A DNA stretch of 64,000 bases from Methylopila sp. M107 (GTDB lineage: Bacteria; Pseudomonadota; Alphaproteobacteria; Rhizobiales; Methylopilaceae). Positions 44,404 to 54,613 of the stretch are shown here, in pieces; the first letter of the stretch is position 1; each line of letters begins with the position of its first letter. A program made the position numbers and the translations under genes. The DNA lies in assembly GCF_000384475.1 (NCBI RefSeq), contig NZ_ARWB01000001.1:2150176-2214175 (forward strand), in the 5' to 3' direction. The notes beneath the pieces are model-generated. The model made no database searches, was not told the DNA's origin, and saw only the letters and a list, made by a program, of their open reading frames with translations.

Positions 44404-45525
44404 CTATCGTGACCCGTCTCCAAACTGCGTCTTAGATGACGCCTGAGGCGTATCTCCTGAATTTACTTTCCATACGGAAACAATCGGCCCAGCAAGTGGT
44501 ATCAAAACACTAAGAACACTCAAGCTAAATTTCTTCGTGTACGCTCTGTCGGACATGTCCCGATATAGAGCATCATACTTTGTCAACTGAGACAATTCTT
44601 TATCCGTCAGGCTGGTAATGCGCCTAGAATAGTTAAGATTTTCATTTTCTATTTCGATTAGTAAACTCTCGACCGACCGGCGTTTGGCCTCATCGAGATA
44701 TCTCTGATTTTCCAAGAAAGCCGCTGCACCGACCACAAGTGAGAAGAAGCTTGCTGTAGGCACAACGAACAGAACAAACGATCTCAGTTCATAGAATAAA
44801 AATGGGATAGTTATTATTGAAATTGCAATTCCAAGCCAGAAAAGCAAAAAGCACATCCCAATATCAGACATTCTGATTAATATAGATTTGTTCTTATCCA
44901 TAACATTTATAATCTGAGCCTGATTGTTTCGGATTTCACGAGAGAATATTGTATAGAATAGGGAGACGTAAGTCGCTCTTGCCGCAAGGTAGTAAAGAAA
45001 ATAGAATCCAACGCTCCAGAAAAATATCTGCGTATATGATGCATGCAAGTCACGGGCTATCGCGACGACTGAGCCAAGCCAAGCGAGCCCCGCGCTGAAG
45101 AGGGCTACCATCGAAACGCGGCGGGCGGGATAGCGGTCTGCCAGCGTTGTGCTGATTCTCTCCATCGAGACTGTGTTCAGTCTTGGAAGTATTGCGCTCT
45201 CGATGATTGAAAGAACTTTATTTGAGCATATGCGCGCTGTTGTTGCTGCAAACATAATGTAAGCGGCGGCCCACGCAGAAAGTTTAAGAATTTGAAGATT
45301 TGGATCTTTTACAAAGAAATAAAGAAATACACAGAAAATAAGGAAATAAACACTTCCATCGAGTACCCCAGAAACGTACGGGTTCTCAATTTTTATGTTG
45401 AATTTCAGGAACTCGGGCCATGCTCCGAGAGAGTCGCCTAAAAGTCGATCAACTTGTATTCGTAGCTGCTCTGTGACCGCGTGGGACGAATGTTCGTCTA
45501 TACTTCGATCAGTGTTCTTGATCAT
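44404..45525 (-). CDS. AT-rich multi-pass membrane protein, function unknown
   Basis: A protein of about 373 residues in DNA far richer in A+T than its surroundings, with frequent AAA, ATA and TTA codons, so probably acquired by transfer. It has six or seven transmembrane segments: VYFLIFCVFLYFFVKD, AAYIMFAATTA, VALFSAGLAWLGSVVAIA, FFWSVGFYFLYYLAARA, MCFLLFWLGIAISIITIPF and FVLFVVPTASFFSLVVGAAA. A charged helical cytosolic stretch (LDEAKRRSVESLLIEIENEN) precedes a last hydrophobic segment. I recognise no family. The ATG at 45525 overlaps the upstream small gene by 17 bases; starts at 45537 or 45555 are possible. Confidence 0.6.
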   Translation of the reverse strand: MIKNTDRSIDEHSSHAVTEQLRIQVDRLLGDSLGAWPEFLKFNIKIENPYVSGVLDGSVYFLIFCVFLYFFVKDPNLQILKLSAWAAAYIMFAATTARICSNKVLSIIESAILPRLNTVSMERISTTLADRYPARRVSMVALFSAGLAWLGSVVAIARDLHASYTQIFFWSVGFYFLYYLAARATYVSLFYTIFSREIRNNQAQIINVMDKNKSILIRMSDIGMCFLLFWLGIAISIITIPFLFYELRSFVLFVVPTASFFSLVVGAAAFLENQRYLDEAKRRSVESLLIEIENENLNYSRRITSLTDKELSQLTKYDALYRDMSDRAYTKKFSLSVLSVLIPLAGPIVSVWKVNSGDTPQASSKTQFGDGSR

Positions 45526-45751
45526 TTGTAGGGTCATCCCGCTTCGGTGGGACATAAATATTCGCGAGTATCAGAAGCTTTCTGTCGTCTCCCTTCTCAT
45601 AGGAAACGAGAGTGTCCGGCGCTAATTTGAACCGTTCAATGAGTTCCACTATATGGCTTGCATGATCGGGAGTCAGGTTTTGAGAAATGCGTTGACGTCG
45701 GAGGGCTTTGCGGCCCTCACCGACCATGCGCGCCTGCCGTCGCGGTTCCAT
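45509..45751 (-). CDS. Small hypothetical protein paired with the AT-rich membrane protein
   Basis: An 80-residue protein: basic N-terminus (MEPRRQARMVGEGRKALRRQ) and then a mixed alpha/beta part (HASHIVELIERFKLAPDTLV, KLLILANIYVPPKRDD). Its last codons overlap the start of the membrane-protein gene, indicating coupled expression. Only the second half has the AT-rich codon use of the island, so the true start could be internal (Met at 45727). No family recognised, no signal peptide, so probably cytosolic. Confidence 0.45.
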   Translation of the reverse strand: MEPRRQARMVGEGRKALRRQRISQNLTPDHASHIVELIERFKLAPDTLVSYEKGDDRKLLILANIYVPPKRDDPTNDQEH

Positions 45752-45856
45752 GCGCGCCTCGCGGCCACCGCGAGCCGACTTCGGGGCTGACGTCGACGCG
45801 GATCAGACGCTCCGCGAACCGTCCCTCCCGACCACGCCGAAAGTTAGAGGCGAACC

Positions 45857-47284
45857 ATGAGCGCCGCTGCCAATTCTACCTCCGCTCCCAAGACCCTGTA
45901 CGACAAGATCTTCGACGACCATGTCGTCGACCGTCAGCCGGACGGCTCCGTGCTGCTCTATATCGACCGCCACCTCGTCCACGAGGTGACGAGCCCGCAG
46001 GCCTTCGAGGGCCTGCGCATGACGGGCCGAAAAGTTCGCGCGCCAGAAAAGACGCTCGCGGTCGTCGACCACAACGTGCCGACGTCGGATCGCTCGCTGC
46101 CGAACCCGGACCCCGAAAGCGCCGCCCAGATCGCGGCGCTCGCCGAGAACACGAAGGAATTCGGCGTTCAGTACTATGACGAGTTCGACCGTCGGCAGGG
46201 CATCGTCCATGTCGTCGGCCCCGAGCAGGGTTTTACCCTGCCCGGCACCACGATCGTCTGCGGCGACAGCCACACGTCGACGCATGGCGCGTTCGGGGCG
46301 CTGGCGCACGGCATCGGCACGTCGGAGGTCGAGCACGTGCTCGCGACTCAGACGCTGATCCAGCAAAAAGCGAAGAACATGCAGATCGTCGTCGACGGTC
46401 AGCTGCCCGAGGGCGTCGGCGCAAAGGACGTGATCCTCGCCATCATCGGCGAGATCGGCACCGCCGGCGGCACCGGCTACGTGATGGAATACGCCGGCGA
46501 GGCGATCCGTTCGCTCTCGATGGAAGGCCGCATGACGGTCTGCAACATGTCGATCGAGGGCGGCGCCCGCGCCGGCATGATCGCGCCGGACCACAAGGCC
46601 TACGACTTCCTCGAGGGCCGCCCCATGGCTCCAAAGGGCGCGGATTGGGACGCGGCGCGCCGCTATTGGGACACGCTGGTCTCCGACGAGGGCGCGCATT
46701 TCGACCGGATCGTCCGGCTCGACGGCGCGAACCTCCCGCCGATCGTCTCCTGGGGAACGAGCCCGCAGGACGTCGTCTCGGTGACGGGCCTGGTGCCGGA
46801 CCCGGAGGACGCGACGGACGAGGGCAAGAAGGCCGCGATCAAGCGCGCGCTCGCCTATATGGGTCTCACCGCCGGCTCGAAGATCACCGACATCGCGCTC
46901 GACCGCGTGTTCATCGGCTCCTGCACCAATGGGCGGATCGAGGACCTGCGCGCCGCCGCCAAGGTGATCGAGGGCAAGACCGTCAACGCCAACGTCAACG
47001 CCATGGTGGTTCCGGGCTCCGGCCTCGTGAAGGCACAGGCGGAGGCGGAAGGCCTCGACAAGATCTTCGTGGCGGCCGGTTTCGACTGGCGCGAGCCCGG
47101 CTGCTCCATGTGCCTCGCCATGAACCCCGACAAGCTCGCGCCGGAAGAGCGCTGCGCCTCGACCTCGAACCGCAATTTCGAGGGCCGGCAGGGATTCCGG
47201 GGCCGCACGCACCTGGTCTCGCCCGTGATGGCGGCGGCGGCGGCGATCGCCGGCAGGTTCGTCGACATCCGGGAATGGCGGTGA
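45857..47284 (+). CDS. leuC: 3-isopropylmalate dehydratase large subunit
   Basis: Fe-S aconitase-family subunit (475 residues) that with LeuD isomerises 2-isopropylmalate to 3-isopropylmalate in leucine synthesis. The three cluster Cys are in [13 protein letters not shown] and [13 protein letters not shown], with [20 protein letters not shown] and [20 protein letters not shown] in the first domain. The ATG at 45857 has GAGGCGAACC upstream. leuD does not follow in this window; a GNAT gene overlaps the 3' end. Confidence 0.97.
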   Translation: MSAAANSTSAPKTLYDKIFDDHVVDRQPDGSVLLYIDRHLVHEVTSPQAFEGLRMTGRKVRAPEKTLAVVDHNVPTSDRSLPNPDPESAAQIAALAENTKEFGVQYYDEFDRRQGIVHVVGPEQGFTLPGTTIVCGDSHTSTHGAFGALAHGIGTSEVEHVLATQTLIQQKAKNMQIVVDGQLPEGVGAKDVILAIIGEIGTAGGTGYVMEYAGEAIRSLSMEGRMTVCNMSIEGGARAGMIAPDHKAYDFLEGRPMAPKGADWDAARRYWDTLVSDEGAHFDRIVRLDGANLPPIVSWGTSPQDVVSVTGLVPDPEDATDEGKKAAIKRALAYMGLTAGSKITDIALDRVFIGSCTNGRIEDLRAAAKVIEGKTVNANVNAMVVPGSGLVKAQAEAEGLDKIFVAAGFDWREPGCSMCLAMNPDKLAPEERCASTSNRNFEGRQGFRGRTHLVSPVMAAAAAIAGRFVDIREWR

Positions 47285-47751
47285 ACGAAACCGGCGGGGG
47301 CCTCGTCCTCCGCCGTCTCGGTCCCGACGACGCGGAGCCGCTCGCGGCTCTGGTCGCGCTATACGCGGGCGCGCTGCTCGGCCGCGCGCCGGAAACGCCG
47401 AACCCCGCTTACGTCAAAAGGCTGCTGGCCGAGCCGGTGGTCGAGATCGCAGGCGCCGACCTCGACGGGCGCCTCGTCGGGTTCGCGCTCTATTACGACC
47501 TGCCGGAAGCGATCTCGGGCCGGCGCGCGGGCCAGCTCGACGATCTGTTCGTGCTGCCGGAAGCGCGCGGACGCGGCGTCGCGCAAAGCCTGATCGCGCG
47601 CGTCGTCAACGAAGGAAAAGCGCGTGGGTGGATACACCTACGCTGGATGGTTCCCGATGGGAGCCCCGCCGGCGCGCTCTACGACCGGATCGCCGAACGG
47701 GCGCCGTGGCGCAACTACGTGGTCCGGATCGACCAGACCATGAAGTGGTGA
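47275..47751 (+). CDS. GNAT-family N-acetyltransferase (after leuC)
   Basis: A 158-residue acetyltransferase: [20 protein letters not shown] opens the fold, [21 protein letters not shown] is the acetyl-CoA-binding motif A, and [22 protein letters not shown] the end. It resembles small diamine- or amino-acid-acetylating GNAT enzymes; substrate unknown. Its ATG overlaps the leuC stop by 10 bases; a GTG six bases later is the alternative. Confidence 0.85.
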   Translation: MAVNETGGGLVLRRLGPDDAEPLAALVALYAGALLGRAPETPNPAYVKRLLAEPVVEIAGADLDGRLVGFALYYDLPEAISGRRAGQLDDLFVLPEARGRGVAQSLIARVVNEGKARGWIHLRWMVPDGSPAGALYDRIAERAPWRNYVVRIDQTMKW

Positions 47752-47796
47752 AAACGCGAGGACGCCCGGACCTTGCGGTCCGGGCGTCGCGTTTCA
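47752..47796. terminator. Two-way intrinsic terminator
   Basis: GACGCCCGGACC-TTGC-GGTCCGGGCGTC (47761-47788) is a perfect stem, flanked by AAAACGCGA on the left and GCGTTTC on the right. It separates the converging acetyltransferase and small basic protein genes and can serve both. Confidence 0.8.
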
Positions 47797-47818
47797 GATC
47801 CGGCGGTCCAGGCTGGCC

Positions 47819-48112
47819 TTAGCGGCCAATATAGATGCCCGGCCCGTTGTCGCGGCGCTCCACATAGCGCTCGCGGCGGTCGTCTCGACGTTCGACATAC
47901 CGGTCCCGGCTGTCGTCGCGATAGGACCGGCGATTGTCGTCGCAGACCCGTTCGCGTGTCACGACGGTCTTGTTGGCCTTGACCACGCGCTTCTCGACCA
48001 TGCGGCAATCGCCGCGATCGCCGCCGCCGATGACGACGGACTGGGCGTTGGCCGGAACTGCGAGCGCGCTGAGACCGAGCGCGACGGCGGCGGAAAGCAT
48101 CAGGGGTTTCAT
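47819..48112 (-). CDS. Small exported basic protein, unknown function
   Basis: A 97-residue protein with signal peptide (MLSAAVALGLSALAVPANAQ) and a mature part of about 74 residues rich in Arg, Asp and Tyr with the repeated YVERRDDRRER/YVERRDNGP unit. Two Cys (GDCRMVEKR and RERVCDDNR) could form a disulfide. CAGGAG lies before the ATG at 48112. Such small periplasmic proteins are common in Hyphomicrobiales, without known role. Confidence 0.75.
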   Translation of the reverse strand: MKPLMLSAAVALGLSALAVPANAQSVVIGGGDRGDCRMVEKRVVKANKTVVTRERVCDDNRRSYRDDSRDRYVERRDDRRERYVERRDNGPGIYIGR

Positions 48113-48493
48113 CAAGAATCTCCTGGAGTTTGGACTGGCTTCGACGGTCACCGCCAAGACGGGGCGCACACGTCGGAAGCTCTCGGTTTCTCGGACGAAA
48201 CAACGCTCATGCGCCGATCGCGCAGACGAAGCGGTTCGCCGAAGTATGCCGCGGATAACAAGCGCCGTTGCCGGCGGTCGATCCACAAAACGCGGAACCA
48301 AATACGCATCACTGACGCGTTTTATGATGGATTAACGGCCGCGAACCGACATCGTTCCAAGATAAGTTGTATTGATCTATTGGTCACACGCTTACGCATC
48401 TTTCAATGGCGAGCGTCAGCCGGCCCCGCAAGACGCAAAAAACGGTGAAGTGGGAGCCTAAGATATTGAAGATACTCTTAAATCTGGGGGTCG
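48113..48493. other. Intergenic region without a recognisable gene
   Basis: This 381-base gap becomes AT-rich at 48330-48480. I see no ORF with a credible start, no convincing terminator, and only the likely promoter of the small basic protein gene near 48113-48200. Confidence 0.5.
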
Positions 48494-49000
48494 TCAGCGC
48501 CAGACATAAGCGAACTTTTCAAGCGTGACGTCGCCGAAATGCTCGACGCCTCGCGCCGCGAGCTTGCCCCCAAGCCGCGCATAGAAGCCGCAGGCGGGGT
48601 CGTTGCCGGCGAGCGACCACGCCGCGGCGCCGATCAGCCCGCGCCCGGCAAGCTCGCCGCGCGCCGCGCTGAACAGCCGCCGGCCAAGGCCGAGCCCTTG
48701 ATATTCGGGCTTCAAGTAAAGCTCGTAGACCTCGCCGCCGACCGCGAGCGTCGAGGCGCGGTTGCGGCCCGAAGACGCGTAACCGACCGTCTCGCCCGCG
48801 AACACCAGCAGGCTGACCCTGCTGCCGCGGCGGATCGCCCCCGACCACCATGAAGGGCCGCGCCGCTCGATCATGCGCTCGAGCTCGCGTCCGGGTATGA
48901 GGCCGCGATAGGCGTTGCGCCAGGCGGCGTCGTGAACGGCCGCGATCGACGCGGCGTCGTCCGCATTGGCAGGCCGAATATCGATCGAAACCGTGCTCAC
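48494..49000 (-). CDS. GNAT-family N-acetyltransferase
   Basis: A 168-residue acetyltransferase with [20 protein letters not shown] at the start, the motif A region [20 protein letters not shown], and [20 protein letters not shown] at the end. The overall pattern is that of RimI-like/YitI-type GNAT proteins; acceptor unknown. The GTG at 49000 is chosen to fit the domain start; an upstream in-frame Met at 49036 is possible. It is divergent from trmD. Confidence 0.82.
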   Translation of the reverse strand: MSTVSIDIRPANADDAASIAAVHDAAWRNAYRGLIPGRELERMIERRGPSWWSGAIRRGSRVSLLVFAGETVGYASSGRNRASTLAVGGEVYELYLKPEYQGLGLGRRLFSAARGELAGRGLIGAAAWSLAGNDPACGFYARLGGKLAARGVEHFGDVTLEKFAYVWR

Positions 49001-49144
49001 ATCAGGAGAGTAAGCCCGGCCGGAGCGAACCGACAAGCACAGATCGCCAAGAAACGGCGCCGCCCGCGTTCACGTCCTGTGGACGCAAGCGCCAAGCGCG
49101 GGCAAGAGAGGCCGCGACACGGGCGCGAAAGGCGAAAAAGACCG

Positions 49145-49861
49145 ATGTGGCGCGCGACGGTTCTCACCCTCTATCCGGCGATGTTCCCGGGTCCGCTCGG
49201 CCACGCGCTGGCGGGGAGGGCGCTGGGTCAGGCCTGGTCGATCGAGGCGCGCGACATCCGCGCGCATGCGTCCGACCGGCACGGCACGGTCGACGACACG
49301 CCGGCCGGCGGCGGGCCCGGCATGGTCCTGCGGGCCGACGTCCTGGCCGCCGCAATCGACGCCGTCGCGGACGACCGGCCCCGCCTCCTCATGACGCCGC
49401 GCGGAACGCCGCTGACCCAGGCGCGCGTGCGCGGCCTTGCGGCCGGCCCCGGCGTGACGCTGGTCTGCGGACGGTTCGAGGGCGTCGACGAGCGCGTGAT
49501 CCTGAGCCGCGGCCTCGAGGAGGTTTCGGTCGGCGACGTGGTGCTGTCGGGCGGGGAGGCGGCCGCGACGCTGCTGCTTGACGCCTGCGTCCGTCTGCTG
49601 CCGGGCGTCATGGGCGACGCTGCGTCCGGCGACATTGAAAGCTTCGAGCAGCCGCTGATCGAACATGCGCACTACACGAAGCCGCGCGATTTCGAGGGTC
49701 TTTCCATTCCGGCCGAGCTTCTCGGCGGCGACCACAAGGCGGTCGCGCGCTGGCGAAAACGGGGGTCGCTCGCGGCGACGCGCGCCCGCCGGCCCGACCT
49801 CTGGGCGAAATATGTCGCATCCTTGCGCGGGGGCGTCGACAAATCGCGGGAAAGCGAGTAG
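49145..49861 (+). CDS. trmD: tRNA (guanine-37-N1)-methyltransferase
   Basis: SPOUT-fold dimer that methylates G37 next to the anticodon, preventing frameshifts. The 238-residue protein has [30 protein letters not shown] and [14 protein letters not shown], which together make the deep trefoil knot that binds SAM. The start at 49145 ([15 protein letters not shown]) is normal. rplS follows 76 bases later as in the usual rpsP-rimM-trmD-rplS operon, but rpsP and rimM are not upstream. Confidence 0.96.
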   Translation: MWRATVLTLYPAMFPGPLGHALAGRALGQAWSIEARDIRAHASDRHGTVDDTPAGGGPGMVLRADVLAAAIDAVADDRPRLLMTPRGTPLTQARVRGLAAGPGVTLVCGRFEGVDERVILSRGLEEVSVGDVVLSGGEAAATLLLDACVRLLPGVMGDAASGDIESFEQPLIEHAHYTKPRDFEGLSIPAELLGGDHKAVARWRKRGSLAATRARRPDLWAKYVASLRGGVDKSRESE

Positions 49862-49937
49862 GAGACGCCCCGATCACGAGATTCACCGAAACTTCTCGTG
49901 CGCCCCGCGCCATGCGGGAGACGCGGAGACCAAGCAT

Positions 49938-50369
49938 ATGAACATTATCGAACAGCTCGACCGCGAGCAGATGGACGCCGTCATCGCCAAGCGCGAGATC
50001 CCGGATTTCGCCCCCGGCGACACCGTGACGGTCAACGTCAAGGTCAAGGAAGGCGAGCGCGTCCGCGTGCAGGCCTATGAGGGCGTTGTCATCGCCCGCA
50101 ACGGCGGCGGCGTGAACCAGAGCTTCACCGTCCGCAAGATCTCCTATGGCGAAGGCGTGGAGCGCGTGTTCCCGCTGTTCTCGCCGCTGATCGACAGCGT
50201 CAAGCTCGTGCGCCGCGGCAAGGTCCGTCGCGCCAAGCTCTATTACCTGCGCGATCGCCGCGGCAAGTCGGCCCGCATCGTCGAGAAGCAGGACCGCAGC
50301 CAGAAGGCCGCCAAGGCCGCTCAGGCGAAGGCTCCGGCCGCCGCGAAGGCCCCCGCCGCCGCGCAGTGA
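49938..50369 (+). CDS. rplS: 50S ribosomal protein L19
   Basis: A 143-residue ribosomal protein lying at the 30S-50S interface. [52 protein letters not shown] and the C-terminal [15 protein letters not shown] are all family hallmarks. An Ala/Lys/Pro extension ([18 protein letters not shown]) makes it longer than the 115-residue enteric protein, which is usual in alphaproteobacteria. Confidence 0.98.
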   Translation: MNIIEQLDREQMDAVIAKREIPDFAPGDTVTVNVKVKEGERVRVQAYEGVVIARNGGGVNQSFTVRKISYGEGVERVFPLFSPLIDSVKLVRRGKVRRAKLYYLRDRRGKSARIVEKQDRSQKAAKAAQAKAPAAAKAPAAAQ

Positions 50370-50399
50370 ATTTTTGGGCTCCGGCCCGTCGACTGAATT

Positions 50400-50441
50400 G
50401 AGAAACGGCGCGAACCTCGGTTCGCGCCGTTTCTCGTTGTC
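50400..50441 (+). terminator. Strong hairpin terminator after rplS
   Basis: GAGAAACGGCGCGAACC (50400-50416) and GGTTCGCGCCGTTTCTC (50419-50435) pair over 17 bp, followed by GTTGT. It ends the trmD-rplS transcript. Confidence 0.8.
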
Positions 50442-50559
50442 GCGCGATGGCCGTCATTCATGGCGATGGGCCGGGGCCCCGAGGCGCCGGTTTCGTCAAC
50501 TGCAGAAATCGTCGAGTTTCTGGACGCTGGAGCCTGAACCTTGACGGTGCCGGAGCGCG

Positions 50560-51027
50560 TCAGCCGACCCGATCCGGCGGACCGTCCGGCCGCGGCTCGG
50601 AGACCTCGGCCAACCCCGCCCGCCGTCCCGCGATCAGCCAGTGCACCAATCCGCCGACGAGCCCTGCGGCGATGACCTGCGGGGTCGTGAACACCGGCCC
50701 CTCGAAGCTGGACGGCGCGAGCGACCAGGGCAGCAGCGCGGAGCCTGCGCCGGCCGCGGCGTAAAAGATCCACGAGCGCAGCGAAAACATCTCGCCGATC
50801 AGCACCGCGACGATCGCGGGCGCGCCCATCAGCGGCGCGAACAGCAGCGCGACGGTCGCGGCGTTGATGGTGAGGTCGTAGCCGAGGATCGCGATCTCCT
50901 CGGGAAACAGCTGCGTGTCCGAAAGCCCGCCCGTCGCCATGGCGGCGACCGTGGCGAAGGCCGCGATCACGCCGCAGACGAAACCGACAGGCGCGATCAG
51001 GATCCGGGCTGCGAGACGTGCCAGCAT
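50560..51027 (-). CDS. Small integral membrane protein, unknown function
   Basis: A 155-residue protein with four predicted transmembrane segments (ILIAPVGFVCGVIAAFATVAA, LTINAATVALLFAPLMGAPA, WIFYAAAGAGSALLPW and TTPQVIAAGLVGGLVHWLI). I recognise no named family; similar short proteins are common in Hyphomicrobiales. The ATG at 51027 is preferred to a GTG at 51042. It lies 45 bases downstream of rlmN on the same strand and may share its transcript. Confidence 0.7.
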   Translation of the reverse strand: MLARLAARILIAPVGFVCGVIAAFATVAAMATGGLSDTQLFPEEIAILGYDLTINAATVALLFAPLMGAPAIVAVLIGEMFSLRSWIFYAAAGAGSALLPWSLAPSSFEGPVFTTPQVIAAGLVGGLVHWLIAGRRAGLAEVSEPRPDGPPDRVG

Positions 51028-51072
51028 GGGTTCAGAACGCACCCGGCCGCGCGGAGTTCACCCTTGCGGCGA

Positions 51073-52287
51073 TCACTCCGCGGCCTCCAGAGCCTCCCGC
51101 TCCTTCGCGCGGAGCCGCTTGGTCTCGGATTTCAGCTGCCCGCAGGCCGCCGCGATGTCGCGTCCGCGCGGCGTGCGCACCGGGCTCGCATAGCCCGCCC
51201 GGAACACGATCTCGGAGAATTTCTCGATCGTGTCCCAGTCCGAGCACTCATATGGGCTGCCGGGCCAGGGATTGAACGGGATCAGATTGATCTTGGCCGG
51301 AAGGCCCGCCAGCAGCCGAACCAGCTCGCGGGCCTCCGCGGGGCTGTCGTTCACGCCCTTCAGCATGACGTATTCGAAGGTGATGCGCCGCGCGTTCGAG
51401 GCGCCCGGATAGTCGCGGCAGGCCTGCAGAAGCTCCTTGATGGGGAACTTCTTGTTGATCGGGACGAGCTCGTTGCGAAGGTCGTCGCGCACCGCATGCA
51501 GCGAGATCGCGAGCTGCGCGCCGGTCTCCTGCCCAAGCCGCCGCATCTCCGGCACTACGCCGGAGGTCGAGACCGTGATCCTGCGACGGCCGACGCCGAG
51601 GCCCTCGCCGTCCGCCATCACCTCGATCGCGTCGCGCACGGCGTCGAGATTGTAGAGCGGCTCGCCCATGCCCATGAAGACGATGTTGGTGACGAACCGC
51701 CCGCCGTCGCCCAAGACAACCGCGCCCTCCGGCGCCGCGCCGCCCGTCCAGTCGCCGAGCCGGTCGCGCGCCACGATGAGCTGCGCGACGATCTCGGCGG
51801 CGGTCAGGTTGCGCACCAGCACCTGCGTGCCGGTGTGGCAGAAGGTGCAGGTCAGCGTGCAGCCGACCTGGGAGGAGACGCAGAGCGTGCCGCGGCCTTC
51901 CTCGGGGATGTACACGGCCTCGACCTCGGCCGGACGGACGCGCGGTCCCTGCGCGGGCAGGCGCAGCAGCCATTTGCGGGTGCCGTCGACCGAGATCTGC
52001 TCGGTGACGATCTCGGGCCGCTCCAACGTGAAGTGCTCGCCGAGCGCCGCGCGCAAATCCTTCGAGACGTTGGTCATCGCGTCGAACGAGGCGGCGCCGC
52101 GATTGTGGAGCCAGTGGTTGAGCTGGGCCGAGCGCATTTTCAGCTGCCGCTCCGGCACGCCGACCTCAGCCAGCGCCTCGGCGAGCCGCGCGCGCGTCAG
52201 GCCGACGAGCGACGGCTTCGCGGGCGCGGGATGCGTCGCGGCGGGCACAATCGGGGTTCGGTCGAATGAGATGTCGAGCGCGGTCAT
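51073..52287 (-). CDS. rlmN: Dual-specificity 23S rRNA/tRNA adenine-C2 methyltransferase RlmN
   Basis: Radical-SAM enzyme that methylates A2503 of 23S rRNA and A37 of some tRNAs. The 404-residue protein has the CxxxCxxC cluster motif in [15 protein letters not shown] near residue 140, [46 protein letters not shown] and the C-terminal catalytic Cys in [12 protein letters not shown]. The ATG at 52287 gives [16 protein letters not shown], normal for the group. Confidence 0.96.
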   Translation of the reverse strand: MTALDISFDRTPIVPAATHPAPAKPSLVGLTRARLAEALAEVGVPERQLKMRSAQLNHWLHNRGAASFDAMTNVSKDLRAALGEHFTLERPEIVTEQISVDGTRKWLLRLPAQGPRVRPAEVEAVYIPEEGRGTLCVSSQVGCTLTCTFCHTGTQVLVRNLTAAEIVAQLIVARDRLGDWTGGAAPEGAVVLGDGGRFVTNIVFMGMGEPLYNLDAVRDAIEVMADGEGLGVGRRRITVSTSGVVPEMRRLGQETGAQLAISLHAVRDDLRNELVPINKKFPIKELLQACRDYPGASNARRITFEYVMLKGVNDSPAEARELVRLLAGLPAKINLIPFNPWPGSPYECSDWDTIEKFSEIVFRAGYASPVRTPRGRDIAAACGQLKSETKRLRAKEREALEAAE

Positions 52288-52388
52288 AGTCGTTCTGAAA
52301 CTGGGGCGGCGGCCAGCAATGTCATGGGATTGCGGCCGCGACATAGCACGAAGCGGGCCTTTGCGCGATGGCCCCGGAACGCCGGGCC

Positions 52389-53483
52389 TCACACGTCCTC
52401 GTCGGTCGGCGGCGGCTCGGCGGGCTTCGCGGCGGTTGCGCCGATGAGGCGCGCCGCGACCGGCACGGCGAAGGACAGCGCCACGAACCGCGCCACATGG
52501 TGCGCGCCGACATAGGCCGGGTCGAGCCCGAGCATGAAGGCGGTCAGCATCATGGCTTCCAGCGCGCCCGGCGCGAAGGCCACGAACACTTGCGCCGCCG
52601 GTATCGCGAGCGCCCAGCCGACTGCGAGCGCGAAGCTGATCCCGATTGCGGCGGTGACGAAGAACGAGACGAGCGAGGCCTTCAGCAGCGACAGGATCAC
52701 GGAGGGTTTGAGCCCCGAGAAACGGGTCCCGATGACCGCGCCGAGCGCGACGAAGGCCGGCAGTGTCAGCCAGTCCGGCAGCCGGCCGACGATGACGCCT
52801 GAGGCGTGCAGCACGGCGCTTGCGAGGAACGCCCCGACCATCAAGCCGCCCGGAAACCTCAGGCGCTGGAAGATCAACGCGCCGGCGATCCCTGCGGCGA
52901 GGATCGCCGCCATCCCTGCCGCGGTCGCATGCGAGACAGCGGCGACAGGGCCGTGGTCGCCGGTCGAAACGATCGCGATCGGCGCGGCCATCGTCAGGAT
53001 GACGACCCGGATGATCTGCACGACCGCGACCTTGCTGATGTCGGCGTCGGTGGTCGACGCCATCACGAGCGTCGCGCTCAACGCGCCCGGCGGCGAGGCG
53101 TAGAACGCCGTCGTCCGGTCCCAGCCAAACCCCTTGCGCAGCACCAGATAGGACGACGCCGTCATCGCCGTGACGGCGACTGCGAGCGCGAGCATGCTGC
53201 CCGGCCAATGCCCGACCCCCGCCATGGTCTCGGGCGTCACCGCCGACCCCATCGCGGAGCCGAGCAGCACGAAGACGACGTCGCGCCAGCGCTTCGGAAA
53301 GGTCTTGAGCCGGCCCGCGATTGCGGCCGCGCTCGCCGCCGTCACGGCGCCGATCAGCGCCGGGGCGGGAAATCCGAGAAAGTGAAAGACGACGGCGCCG
53401 GCCGTCGCGATGGCGAGCGCCGGCGCGCCGGCGCGCAGGTCCGTCAGAACGCCGGACCAGAACGCGTTGGGAGTGGTGATCAT
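52389..53483 (-). CDS. AbrB-family (AbrB duplication) membrane transporter
   Basis: A 364-residue protein with about ten transmembrane segments in two repeats, starting near [48 protein letters not shown] and [20 protein letters not shown] are the repeated AbrB-type signature segments (once annotated as ammonia monooxygenase). E. coli AbrB affects aidB expression; the transported substrate is unknown. It follows a TetR gene by 53 bases on the same strand, so it is probably the regulated target. Confidence 0.85.
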   Translation of the reverse strand: MITTPNAFWSGVLTDLRAGAPALAIATAGAVVFHFLGFPAPALIGAVTAASAAAIAGRLKTFPKRWRDVVFVLLGSAMGSAVTPETMAGVGHWPGSMLALAVAVTAMTASSYLVLRKGFGWDRTTAFYASPPGALSATLVMASTTDADISKVAVVQIIRVVILTMAAPIAIVSTGDHGPVAAVSHATAAGMAAILAAGIAGALIFQRLRFPGGLMVGAFLASAVLHASGVIVGRLPDWLTLPAFVALGAVIGTRFSGLKPSVILSLLKASLVSFFVTAAIGISFALAVGWALAIPAAQVFVAFAPGALEAMMLTAFMLGLDPAYVGAHHVARFVALSFAVPVAARLIGATAAKPAEPPPTDEDV

Positions 53484-53536
53484 CTGACGCCTAAATCGGG
53501 CCTCGCCGGCGCGCCGTCAAACGGAGATTTCGCCGG

Positions 53537-54193
53537 TCAGACCTGCTTGGACGCCAGAGCGTTCGGGCCGTATCCGGCCAGGAACAGGTCGACCGTCCGC
53601 CCGACCAGATAGGCGATCCGCTCCGCGCCGGGCGGCCTCTCGCCTCCGATCAGAACGGGCATCATCACCAGCGCGTGGCACATCGACAGGAACTGCGCCG
53701 CCGCGACCTCGACGTCCTCGATCGCGAGCTCTCCCTGCGCGACCTTGGCTTCGAGCCAGACCGACAGCCGCCTGATGCCGGACCGCGGGCCGGCGTCGAG
53801 GAACAGCTGGCCGATCTCCGGGCGCCGTTCGGCCGAGCCGATCACCATGCGCACCGTCGAGATGTGGCTCGCCTCCGTCATCGCCTCGATGAACGACAGG
53901 CCTAGCCGGCGCAGCACCTCGCGGACGTCGTGATTTTCAGCGTCGAGCTCGAACAGCCGCTCGGCGGTCAGCGCGCATTGCTGTCTCACCAGCGCGCCGA
54001 ACAGCTCTTCCTTGTTCTCGAAATAGACGTAGAGCGTGCCCTTGGAGACCGCTGCCGCGCGGGCGATCTCGCCCATGCTCGCGGCGTCGAAACCCTGCGC
54101 CAAAAACACGCTGCGGGCGCCGTCGATGATCTGCCGCCGTTTGGCGCTGTCGAGCGCGTCGTCGGCTTTGGGGCGGTCCAGGGTCGTCTGCAT
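53537..54193 (-). CDS. TetR/AcrR-family transcriptional regulator
   Basis: A 218-residue repressor with the N-terminal helix-turn-helix IIDGARSVFLAQGFDAASMG...KGTLYVYFENKEELFGAL. The C-terminal part (AERRPEIGQLFLDAGPRSGI, MMPVLIGGERPPGAERIA) matches the TetR_C subgroup with aromatic ligand pockets. The ATG at 54193 fits the domain; an open frame extends to 54349. A perfect palindrome about 100 bases upstream is its likely operator, and the AbrB-type transporter gene follows as a probable operon partner. Confidence 0.9.
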   Translation of the reverse strand: MQTTLDRPKADDALDSAKRRQIIDGARSVFLAQGFDAASMGEIARAAAVSKGTLYVYFENKEELFGALVRQQCALTAERLFELDAENHDVREVLRRLGLSFIEAMTEASHISTVRMVIGSAERRPEIGQLFLDAGPRSGIRRLSVWLEAKVAQGELAIEDVEVAAAQFLSMCHALVMMPVLIGGERPPGAERIAYLVGRTVDLFLAGYGPNALASKQV

Positions 54194-54295
54194 CTCGATC
54201 CAACTCGCCGACAGGGCGATCCTCGCCGAATCCTCAACCGATGCCCGGCGTCGGCATCCTATCGTTTCGCCTCGCGCCCGCGCTAGACCGCGGAG

Positions 54296-54314
54296 TGACC
54301 GAACCGTTCGGTCA
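54296..54314. promoter_or_regulatory. TetR-type operator palindrome
   Basis: TGACCGAA-CCG-TTCGGTCA is a perfect 8-bp-arm inverted repeat, flanked by TTGACC on the leftward strand that could serve as a -35 element. It lies in the divergent gap between the tetR-type gene and the L,D-transpeptidase gene, so it could control both. Confidence 0.6.
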
Positions 54315-54613
54315 ATATAGGCATGCTGCCGGCGCCCGTCGAGGGTCACGGAAGTTTGAGCCCTCGGACCCCGCGGCGGCGCGCCGGGATCGGCCGGACG
54401 CCGCCCGCTCCCTCAGTCTCCACGAATTCCAGATGAGTCTGCGCGGGCGTAGCCGGCGGCGACGCTTCGGCGTTGGCGAGACGCCGCGTCGTTCCTTGAG
54501 CAATCCGCGGCTCTCGATTGCACTTTGTTTACCGTGTTCGCGCCACTGTGCTCGCAGAGACAGGCCGGATGTGCGGCCTGCGCTCGGTGTTCTCGCGTCG
54601 AGGAGTGACCACG

